From NCBI GenBank assembly GCA_030044695.1, contig JASIDM010000031.1:1-13393 (forward strand): DNA of 13,393 nucleotides. The letters run 5' to 3'. This DNA is from Thermoplasmata archaeon (GTDB taxonomy: Archaea; Thermoplasmatota; Thermoplasmata; Lutacidiplasmatales; UBA184). Positions 6,441 through 12,373 of this stretch are shown in pieces. The notes beneath the pieces are model-generated. The model worked only from the letters and a program-made list of their open reading frames with translations. It did not search any database and was not told the origin of the DNA. The translations under genes and the position numbers were made by a program. Positions within the stretch are counted from its first letter, which is position 1. Each line of letters begins with the position of its first letter.

Positions 6441-6908
6441 CCGTCCTTGCGGGCCGAGGGCGGCCCCGTCGCCCCCCTCCGGGGTCCGGGCCGTACCTAG
6501 CCATCCGACCTCAGGCTGACGCAACCCCTTTAGCGCCGCGGCGGGGCTCGCCGGGCTGACCTTCCGTCGAAGACGGTACGGCACGCGGCGTTCCCGCCCG
6601 CAGCCGAGGCACGTGCGGACCCTCGCCCCCGATCGGAGCCGGGTCCGCACCGTGCGGCCCTCGACCCAGTACCGCGAGCACCCTCGGCAGTACAGCTCCG
6701 CGTACTCCGGGAGCAGTCGGACGTTGTACCGCATGCCGATCGTGCGGGCGAGCCGGACGTACCGGTCCGCCAGCGTCGGGCTCCCCCCGGCGGCCTCCCG
6801 CTCGGCGAGCGCGAAGAGGTCCGCGATCCGCTCGGACGCCACGCGGACCATCAGGGCGGTCCGGCGGCCCTTGCGGCCTCCCGACCTCACGGCTGGGGTT
6901 GCTGGCAT
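6438..6908 (-). CDS. rnp4: RNase P protein subunit Rpp21/Rnp4
   Basis: This is a protein component of archaeal RNase P, which removes 5' leaders from precursor tRNAs. The 156-aa product has a basic N-terminus, then SERIADLFALAE and LADRYVRLARTIGMRYNVRLLP, the conserved helical region of archaeal Rpp21. A zinc ribbon follows, with C74, C77 (CRGC) and C100, C103 (CLGC), and then PYR. About 43 residues after the zinc ribbon are an unusual C-terminal extension that I cannot match to the family. The ATG at 6908 is preferred because it keeps the basic leader; the ATG at 6851 would start just before the conserved helix. The start overlaps the upstream zinc-ribbon gene by 22 nt, suggesting coupled translation. 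The tRNA-Leu gene, a potential substrate, lies immediately downstream. Confidence 0.88.
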   Translation of the reverse strand: MPATPAVRSGGRKGRRTALMVRVASERIADLFALAEREAAGGSPTLADRYVRLARTIGMRYNVRLLPEYAELYCRGCSRYWVEGRTVRTRLRSGARVRTCLGCGRERRVPYRLRRKVSPASPAAALKGLRQPEVGWLGTARTPEGGDGAALGPQGR

Positions 6909-7243
6909 ACCGGACAATAGACCGCCGCGCGGGCGATGAGGGTGGCGCACCGCACGCAGTACTTCGCGTTCGCGGGCGGCGGGATCGGGCCGACCGTCGA
7001 GGCACCGGGACCGACCGGGGTGGCGTAGGTGACGGTCGGGGCGTAGGGGGGAACCGCCGGGGGGGGAGCGACGGGGATGGAGGGGAGCCGCGGTGCGGGG
7101 GTCGGGCCCGGCGGGAGACCCGCCGCGCGTGCCGGAGCGGTAGACGAGGGGGCGACCCCCTCCTGGGGCAGCGTGTAGCCGCACTTGCCGCAGAAGAGGG
7201 CGCCGTCCGCCCCGATCTCTCCGCAGTGCAAGCAGACCGGCAC
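6887..7243 (-). CDS. Double zinc-ribbon protein with Pro-rich linker
   Basis: This 118-aa protein has two four-cysteine zinc ribbons at its ends: C4, C7, C18, C21 and C96, C99, C110, C113. They are joined by a low-complexity linker of about 65 residues rich in Pro, Ala and Gly. Such proteins are common in archaea, and their partners (nucleic acid or protein) cannot be read from sequence. The GTG at 7243 places the first ribbon at the very N-terminus. It overlaps rnp4 by 22 nt, forming a probable two-gene operon, and is divergent from the RuvC/YqgF-like gene. A minus-strand TTTA element lies about 25 nt upstream. No enzymatic domain is visible. Confidence 0.8.
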   Translation of the reverse strand: MPVCLHCGEIGADGALFCGKCGYTLPQEGVAPSSTAPARAAGLPPGPTPAPRLPSIPVAPPPAVPPYAPTVTYATPVGPGASTVGPIPPPANAKYCVRCATLIARAAVYCPVCQQPQP

Positions 7244-7256
7244 GTCTGGCGCAACG

Positions 7257-7269
7257 TTAATTCGCTAAA
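7257..7269. promoter_or_regulatory. Overlapping divergent promoter elements
   Basis: Within the 44-nt divergent spacer, TTAATT (7257-7262) is centred about 28 nt before the plus-strand GTG at 7288. TAAA (7266-7269; TTTA on the minus strand) is centred about 25 nt before the minus-strand GTG at 7243. Each element lies at the spacing expected for a leaderless transcript of its own gene, and the elements are only 3 nt apart. Two TBP complexes could probably not bind at once. Confidence 0.5.
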
Positions 7270-7287
7270 GCGCCGTCGGGTACCTCG

Positions 7288-8097
7288 GTGAGCCGCCGAT
7301 CGGTCGCGCTCGTCACCCGGGACCCCGGGCTCTACCATGAGCTCGCGGGGCTCCTGAGGGAGCGGCGGTTCCCCTCGGTCAGCCTGCTCCCCGGCGAGCG
7401 CATTCCCGAGAGCGTCGCGGTCGTCCTCACCTCCGAACGCGAATGCGCCGAGATCGACCACCCGCACGTCCTGCCCGTCGCCGAGGGTGGGGATCGGCGC
7501 GTCCTCGGCGCGGCGATCGCGCACGCCCTCGCCCCCGCGAGCCCGACGGCGCCGGTCGTCGTCGGCATCGACCCGGGACCGCGTCCCGGCTACGCGATCC
7601 TCTGCGGTGGCGTCACGCTCGGCCGGGGCGTGCTCGAGGCGCCCGAGTCGGCCGGCGGGCTCGACATCCAGCTTCGTCACCGGTTCCCGTCCCGCGCTCT
7701 CGTCTATCGCGTGGGCGCCGGCGACCCGCTCGCCCGGAACCGGATCGTCAACGCGCTGCTGGCGCGACGGCGGGAGGTGGAGCTGGTCGACGAGAACGGC
7801 ACGACCCCGAGGGGCCGTCGGCGACCCCGGGACGCCATGGCGGCGGAGCGCATCGGCACGAGCCGGGGGGTCCGGGTCCGCGAGCCCCTGGTCGCGGCGA
7901 TCACGCCGGGGGAGATCGCCAACATGCAGCGGCTCAGCCGGGAAGGGAGCGGCGGTCGGCTCACGATCTCCCGGAGCTCCGCTCACCGGGTGCTCCGCGG
8001 CGAGGTGACGCTCGCGGAAGCGGTCAGCCAGGCGATCGCCCGGGGGCCGGCGCCGGGCCCGCGACGGGAGTCGCCGACGTCCCGCCAACCGCTTTAA
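7288..8097 (+). CDS. RuvC/YqgF-like RNase H-fold protein
   Basis: This 269-aa protein has a core resembling the RuvC/YqgF (RuvX) superfamily of RNase H-fold nucleases. GIDPGPRPGYAIL (93-105) supplies the first acidic residue, D95. DENGTT (168-173) resembles the DERxST motif of YqgF, with D168/E169. RDAMAAERI (181-189) resembles the final D-x-x-AA helix, with D182. VGAGDPLARN (142-151) recalls the strand and loop between them. The N-terminal 80 residues (SVALVTRDPGLYHELAGLL) look like an alpha/beta receiver-like or Rossmannoid domain. The C-terminal part is helical and basic, with GEIANMQRLSREGSGGRLTISR. A GTG start fits the divergent promoter. Nuclease activity is inferred from fold motifs only. 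It lies between RNase P/tRNA genes and gltX, which hints at RNA processing, but DNA junction processing is equally possible. The TAA stop overlaps the gltX TATA-like element. Confidence 0.7.
   Translation: MSRRSVALVTRDPGLYHELAGLLRERRFPSVSLLPGERIPESVAVVLTSERECAEIDHPHVLPVAEGGDRRVLGAAIAHALAPASPTAPVVVGIDPGPRPGYAILCGGVTLGRGVLEAPESAGGLDIQLRHRFPSRALVYRVGAGDPLARNRIVNALLARRREVELVDENGTTPRGRRRPRDAMAAERIGTSRGVRVREPLVAAITPGEIANMQRLSREGSGGRLTISRSSAHRVLRGEVTLAEAVSQAIARGPAPGPRRESPTSRQPL
8093..8097 (+). promoter_or_regulatory. TATA-like element of gltX, overlapping the upstream stop codon
   Basis: TTTAA, in the context CCGCTTTAACGCG, is centred 25 nt before the gltX GTG at 8120, which suggests a leaderless transcript. 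The last three bases are the TAA stop of the RuvC/YqgF-like gene. No Shine-Dalgarno sequence is seen before gltX. Confidence 0.55.
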
Positions 8098-8119
8098 CGC
8101 GACCGTCGCTCCACCGGAC

Positions 8120-9853
8120 GTGCCGCTCCCGGCGGACCTCGAGCGGCGAGCGCGTCGCGCGGTCCTGGAGAACGCGATCCAGCACGACGGGGTCGCCCGC
8201 GGCTCGGCGGTGCTCTCCCGACTGCTGGCGACCGACCCGGCCCTTCGGCCGAAGGCCGGCGAGCTGCGGGACGCCCTCACGACGATCGTCGCCGAGCTCG
8301 AAGGCGTCCCCCTCGCCGAGCTGACCGACCGGCTCGCCACGCTCGGCGGGCCGGTCGCGGCGGCACCGCGGCCGCCGAAGGAGGCCGCGACCGCCGAACT
8401 TCCGGAGCTTCCGGGGGCGGTCCCAGGTCGGGTCGTCCTGCGCCTCGCGCCGTTCCCGAGCGGCGGCCTCCACATCGGCCACGGCCGCATGCTGTTCGTG
8501 AACCAGGCGTACCGGGAACGCTACGGGGGCCGGCTGCTCCTCGTCTTCGACGACACGATCGGCTCCGAGGAGAAGCGGGTCGAGACCGAGTTCTTCGACC
8601 TGATCCTCGGCGACTGCGAGCTCGCCGGCGTCCGGCCGGATGAGGTGCTGTACAAGTCGGACCGGATCGCCGCCCACTATCCGTGGGCGGTCCGCGTGAT
8701 CGAGCGCGGCGCGGCGTACGTCTGCCGCTGTCCCCCCGAGCTCCTGCGCGAGAACCGTGCCCGCGGCGTCGCCTGCCCGGAACGCGCCCAGCGGCCCGAC
8801 GCGACCCAGGACGAGTGGCGCCGCATGCTGGACGGCGCCTACGCCCCGGGAGAGGCGACCCTGCGGTTGCGGACGGACCTGGCCGACCCCGACCCGGCGT
8901 TCCGGGACCGGGTCCTCTTCCGCCTCAGCGACCTCGAGCATCCCCGCGTCGGCCACCGCTACCGGGTCTGGCCGCTGCTCGAGTTCTCGTGGGCCGTCGA
9001 CGACGTCGAGCTCGGCATCTCCCACGTGCTCCGGGGCAAGGACCTCGTGATCGAGGACCGCATGGAGCGGTTCCTGTGGGACCTGCTGGGCGTCGAGGGG
9101 CCGCCGTTCCTGCACTGGGGGATGCTCCGGGTGCGCGAGGCGAAGGTCGCCAAGAGCAAGGCCTACCGCGAGGTCCGCAGCGGCGCCTACGACGGCTGGG
9201 CGGACCCGAGGACCTGGTCGCTCCGCTCCCTGGACCGGCGCGGGATCTCCATGGAGGCGTTGCGGGAGTTCACCCTCTCCTTCGGGCTGTCGCTCACCGA
9301 CATCGAGGTGCCGGCGGAGACGCTCTACGCGGAGAACCGCAAGCGGATCGACGCCCGGACCCCGCGCCGGTCGTTCGTGGCGGACCCGGTGAAGGTCGAG
9401 GTCGACGGCTATCCGTTCGATCTCGCCGAGACGACGCTGCCCAACCATCCGGATCGCCCGGAGCTGGGCACGCGGAGCGTGCGCGCGGGTCCGACGTTCT
9501 ACCTGGCCCGCGCCGACGTCGTCGCGCAGGCCGGCCGCGAGATCCGTCTGAAGGACCTCGTGAACGTCCGCCTGCCGGCCACGGTACCCGACGGGACCGC
9601 CACGGTGCGCGCCGAGTTCACGAGCCGCCCGAACCAGCGGCTGCCCCGGCTGCAGTGGGTCGGGGCGGAAGCCGCCGTCCCCGTGGACGTTCTCGAGCTG
9701 GACGGCCGCCACCGCCAGGGCCTGGGCGAAGGGGCGATCCTCGGCGCCCGGCCCGAGGAGATCGTCCAGTTCGAGCGCGTCGGCTTCGTCCGGCTCGAGA
9801 AGGACTGGGCCCCCGGCTCCGCACCGGTGCGCGTGGTCTACGGCCACCCGTAG
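8120..9853 (+). CDS. gltX: Glutamyl-tRNA synthetase, archaeal type
   Basis: This enzyme charges tRNA with glutamate. The 577-aa protein has the archaeal/eukaryotic domain order. An N-terminal helical region (VLENAIQHDGVARGSAVLSRLL) is followed by the class I catalytic domain beginning RLAPFPSGGLHIGHGRM, with HIGH at 118-121. The KMSKS-type loop reads KVAKS (342-346), keeping both lysines and the serine. DGWADPRTWSLRSL and the beta-barrel anticodon-binding domain (from about residue 400, after RRSFVADPVKV) complete it. C202, C204 and C219 could form part of a zinc site, as in other GluRS. The GTG at 8120 is supported by the TTTAA element 25 nt upstream and a typical N-terminus. Archaea usually make Gln-tRNA by amidating mischarged Glu-tRNA(Gln); no amidotransferase gene is visible here. 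The 3' end is followed by a T-tract. Confidence 0.96.
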   Translation: MPLPADLERRARRAVLENAIQHDGVARGSAVLSRLLATDPALRPKAGELRDALTTIVAELEGVPLAELTDRLATLGGPVAAAPRPPKEAATAELPELPGAVPGRVVLRLAPFPSGGLHIGHGRMLFVNQAYRERYGGRLLLVFDDTIGSEEKRVETEFFDLILGDCELAGVRPDEVLYKSDRIAAHYPWAVRVIERGAAYVCRCPPELLRENRARGVACPERAQRPDATQDEWRRMLDGAYAPGEATLRLRTDLADPDPAFRDRVLFRLSDLEHPRVGHRYRVWPLLEFSWAVDDVELGISHVLRGKDLVIEDRMERFLWDLLGVEGPPFLHWGMLRVREAKVAKSKAYREVRSGAYDGWADPRTWSLRSLDRRGISMEALREFTLSFGLSLTDIEVPAETLYAENRKRIDARTPRRSFVADPVKVEVDGYPFDLAETTLPNHPDRPELGTRSVRAGPTFYLARADVVAQAGREIRLKDLVNVRLPATVPDGTATVRAEFTSRPNQRLPRLQWVGAEAAVPVDVLELDGRHRQGLGEGAILGARPEEIVQFERVGFVRLEKDWAPGSAPVRVVYGHP

Positions 9854-10135
9854 TCGTCCGCCGACGCGTTTTTCTCCCGCGAACCGGTCCGGCGGGCATG
9901 GCCACGTGGCTCGGGGCCGGCCGGCGGAGGAACCGGGCAGGGGTCGTCGACACCGGCGGTCGCGGGACCGAGGTCCGGCGGCGGGGACCCCCGACCTCCA
10001 CCGAGGAGCTCGCCCAGCACCGGCCCGGAGCGTGCCGGCGAGCGCGCGCGCCGTTCCCGCCACGGCTGGGCGTAGGCGGAGGGGTCAGCTTGATGGCGGC
10101 GGCAGGGAAGCGGGGAGGCGCGTAGCGAACCGGCG
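9854..10135 (+). other. 282-nt spacer between gltX and the MFS gene; doubtful 75-codon ORF
   Basis: After the T-tract, a frame runs from an ATG at 9898 to a TAG at 10123-10125, 75 residues, ending 10 nt before the MFS start. Its product is dominated by Gly and Arg with no recognisable domain, as expected for random GC-rich sequence, so I do not call it a gene. The T-tract centre lies 27 nt before this ATG, the leaderless promoter spacing. The stretch could also be an untranslated leader or a structured RNA. I compared it from memory with SRP RNA and RNase P RNA conserved motifs and found no match. Confidence 0.45.
9869..9873 (+). terminator. T-tract after gltX, possible terminator
   Basis: TTTTT lies 15 nt after the gltX TAG stop in the context GCGTTTTTCTCCCGCG. 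T-runs on the coding strand act as intrinsic terminators in archaea. A run of five is short but stands out in this GC-rich sequence. An alternative role as a TATA-like element for a transcript beginning near 9898 cannot be excluded. Confidence 0.45.
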
Positions 10136-11368
10136 GTGGCGACTCCCGTACCGGTCCCCGCCTCGGCGCGCCGCTCCGAGCTTCTCGCCGTCCTCACGGC
10201 GACGTTCTTCGTCCGGTTCGCCTTCGGCATCACCGTCGCGGTCTTCGCGAGCTACCTCGCCGGTCGCTCCACCGGGCTCAGCGGGAGCGACGTGGGCACC
10301 GCCGGGTTCGTCAGCGCGCTCGCCCCGATCGGGGAGTTCTCCACCGTCCTCTTGGCGGGGGCGGCGGCGGACCGCTGGGGTCGGTTCCCCGTCCTCTTCG
10401 GCGGCATGGGATCGGCGGCGGTGCTGTTCGTCGTGATCTCGGCGAGCCGGGCGATCCCGGTCCTCGGCGCGGCGAACCTCGCCTTCGGGGTGGCGAGCGG
10501 CGCGATCCTCGCCTCGAGCCTCGCCGTGATCGCCGACCGGGCCCCGACGGATCTCCGGGGCTACGAGATGGGTCGGTTCGACGCGATGAACCTCTTCGGC
10601 TGGATCGGCGGGTTCGCCTTCGGGCTCGGCCTCGAGCAGTTGGTCCCGAACGCCGAGCTCGAGGTCGTCTTCCTGGCCGGCGCGGCCGCCATCGCGGCGG
10701 GGCTCCTGGCGGCGCGCCGGCTCCTCCGTGGCCGTGTCGCTCCCGTGGCGCGGTCCACGTTCCCGTTGGCCCGGATCGTGCGGCAGGCGGTCCGCCCGAC
10801 CGTGCTCGTGGTGACGCTGCCGTGGCTGGCGATCTACGCCCTCCTGGGCACGGCCCTCGTCTTCCTCGGCCCGGCCGCCTCCGGGGTCGGCATCCCCCCC
10901 GGGGAGCTGGCCGTGGCGATCGGGCTCGGCGGCTCCGCCTTGGTCGTGACCCAGCCGTACTTCGGCCGGCTGGCGGATCGGGCCGGACGGACGTCGATGA
11001 TGACCGTCGGCGCCGGCGGCTTCGTGCTGGTCCTGCTCTGCGCTAGCCTGCTGATCCGGTTCGGGGTCTCGCCGCTGATCCTGGCCGGGATCGGCCTCGG
11101 GGTCCTGCTCGCCCTCTCCTACGGCCCGGCCGCGCTCGCCGCCCTCGCGGACCTCGCCCTGGCCCAGGGCCGTGCGACCACGATGGCGATCTACTCGCTG
11201 ACGATCTCGCTCGGGATGTTCGTCGGGCTGCTCGCCTCGACCGCCCTCTACGGGCGCTACGGACCCCCGGGACTGTACCCGTACTTCGGCGCGATCGCCG
11301 CGGTGCTCGTGGCGCTCACCGTGGCCCGGTGGGTCGAGGCGCGGCGGGCTAGGATTCCGGTTCGATGA
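10136..11368 (+). CDS. Major facilitator superfamily transporter
   Basis: This is a 410-aa polytopic membrane protein with about 12 hydrophobic segments in two halves, the standard MFS length. The conserved loop 2-3 signature is present in both halves: AAADRWGRFP at about 76-85 and FGRLADRAGR at 276-285. SGAILASSLAVIADRAPTDLRGYEMG (121-146) resembles the TM4-TM5 region of multidrug and metabolite MFS proteins. The substrate cannot be predicted. The GTG at 10136 is chosen because the frame has a stop at 10091-10093 and the first membrane segment begins near residue 15. No TATA-like element is seen at the usual distance, so the transcript may begin upstream in the 282-nt spacer. The 3' end overlaps the convergent CDF gene by 20 nt. 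Confidence 0.9.
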   Translation: MATPVPVPASARRSELLAVLTATFFVRFAFGITVAVFASYLAGRSTGLSGSDVGTAGFVSALAPIGEFSTVLLAGAAADRWGRFPVLFGGMGSAAVLFVVISASRAIPVLGAANLAFGVASGAILASSLAVIADRAPTDLRGYEMGRFDAMNLFGWIGGFAFGLGLEQLVPNAELEVVFLAGAAAIAAGLLAARRLLRGRVAPVARSTFPLARIVRQAVRPTVLVVTLPWLAIYALLGTALVFLGPAASGVGIPPGELAVAIGLGGSALVVTQPYFGRLADRAGRTSMMTVGAGGFVLVLLCASLLIRFGVSPLILAGIGLGVLLALSYGPAALAALADLALAQGRATTMAIYSLTISLGMFVGLLASTALYGRYGPPGLYPYFGAIAAVLVALTVARWVEARRARIPVR

Positions 11369-12233
11369 TGAGGTGCCGGACGAGAGGATAGGCCGTGCGG
11401 ACGGCCAGGGAGATCTGGTCGATCGCCGCCTCCAGCTGGTCGGTCGTCAGGCCGTCCTGGAAGTTGATCCTCAGCGCGACCAGCGCATCGTCCGGGCCGA
11501 GCTGCATCGACTGGATCGTCCGGACCCGAAGGACGCGGGGGTCCCGTTCGACCAGCGCGAGGAGGTCGCGGGCGAGCGTCGGCGCCAGCGCGCGCCCGAT
11601 CAGGTACTCCCGGCTCTCGGCGGCGAGCACGACGCCGGTGGCGAGGAGGAGGAACCCTTCCGTCGCCGCGACGGCGCCGTCGATCGCGTCGTGGTGGGTC
11701 TCCAGGACCGCGAGCAGGCCCGCGAGCGCGACGACCGCGCCCACGATGGCGACGACGTCCTGGTAGAAGACCGACTTGAGCCCCTCGTGGGAGGACTCGA
11801 GCAGGCCGAGCAGGGTCTCCCGGCCGAGCCGCAGTTCCCGCAGGGTGACCGAGACCCCGACGACGCTGGCGGCGAGCGTGGCGGCGACGACCCCGACGCC
11901 CTCGAGCAGGTGGCCGATCGGCCGGGGGTCCACCCACTGGTCGATCCCGGTGACGAGCGCGACGATCCCCGCGATCGTGAACGAGATCACGATCGAGACG
12001 AACGCCCAGAAGAACCGCTCCTTGCCGAAGCCGAACGGGTGCTGGAGGTCGGCCGGACGGCGGGAGAGCCGCAGCCCCCAGAGCAGGAGGGCGCTCCCGA
12101 GGAGGTCGGTGACCGTAAGGATCGCCTCCGCGAGGATGGTGCGGCTGCCGGAGAGCAGGGCGATCCACAGGTTGGCGGCGAAGAGGGCCGCGTTGAGCAG
12201 GAGCGTGGAGGTGAGGACGACCTGGGGACGCAT
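11349..12233 (-). CDS. CDF-family cation transporter with altered metal-site residues
   Basis: This 294-aa protein belongs to the cation diffusion facilitator family, which exports divalent metals such as Zn, Mn or Fe. The SRRPADLQHPFGFGKERFFWAFV segment (57-79) matches the SLC30A9-like branch, and a C-terminal cytoplasmic dimerisation-type domain spans about residues 215-294. About six hydrophobic segments are visible. The TM2 metal motif normally reads HxxxD; here the sequence AEAILTVTD puts L39 in place of His, keeping D43. The TM5 motif reads YQDVVAIVG, with Q158 and D159, where relatives from memory have Glu-Asp. The ATG at 12233 is chosen because the TATA-like element at 12283-12288 would start transcription near 12260, downstream of the alternative GTG at 12266, which would add 11 residues. 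It is convergent with the MFS gene and divergent from fba. Confidence 0.85.
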   Translation of the reverse strand: MRPQVVLTSTLLLNAALFAANLWIALLSGSRTILAEAILTVTDLLGSALLLWGLRLSRRPADLQHPFGFGKERFFWAFVSIVISFTIAGIVALVTGIDQWVDPRPIGHLLEGVGVVAATLAASVVGVSVTLRELRLGRETLLGLLESSHEGLKSVFYQDVVAIVGAVVALAGLLAVLETHHDAIDGAVAATEGFLLLATGVVLAAESREYLIGRALAPTLARDLLALVERDPRVLRVRTIQSMQLGPDDALVALRINFQDGLTTDQLEAAIDQISLAVRTAYPLVRHLIIEPES

Positions 12234-12282
12234 CGGACGCCGGGGCGGACCCCGGGGAGTGGTCACGACGCGCTCCCGGGCG

Positions 12283-12288
12283 ATAAAT
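12283..12288 (-). promoter_or_regulatory. TATA-like element of the CDF gene
   Basis: On the minus strand the sequence reads GATTTATC, a clear AT-rich element in the 140-nt divergent spacer between the CDF gene and fba. Transcription would be expected about 25 nt downstream, near 12260, giving a leader of roughly 25 nt to the ATG at 12233. Confidence 0.5.
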
Positions 12289-12337
12289 CTGCGCGCCCGG
12301 GGGTCGTGACGGCGCGGGCCCGCGCGCGGACCAACCG

Positions 12338-12343
12338 TTAAAT
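12338..12343 (+). promoter_or_regulatory. TATA-like element of the aldolase gene
   Basis: TTAAAT, in the context CCGTTAAATCGCG, is centred about 34 nt before the ATG at 12374, predicting a leader of about 8 nt. The element lies only a few bases before the alternative GTG at 12347, so it rules against that start. Confidence 0.55.
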
Positions 12344-12373
12344 CGCGTGGGTCGCTCCGGCGGCCGGGAAGCG

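Noticed and set aside
6433..6504. A 23-codon minus-strand micro-ORF with an upstream CTAAAG at promoter-like spacing
   Set aside because: It lies inside the rnp4 coding region in another frame, the peptide is basic low-complexity, and nothing else supports it.
6511..8490. Minus-strand ORF of 659 codons
   Set aside because: It spans rnp4, the zinc-ribbon gene in another frame, and the antisense of two plus-strand genes. It shows no domain and is a shadow frame.
8024..10063. Minus-strand ORF of 679 codons antisense to gltX
   Set aside because: gltX carries HIGH and KMSKS-type motifs on the plus strand. The antisense product is low-complexity and unrecognisable.
9854..10135. SRP RNA or RNase P RNA in the spacer after gltX
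   Set aside because: The conserved SRP helix 8 and RNase P P4-region motifs are not present. Similarity is limited to general GC richness.
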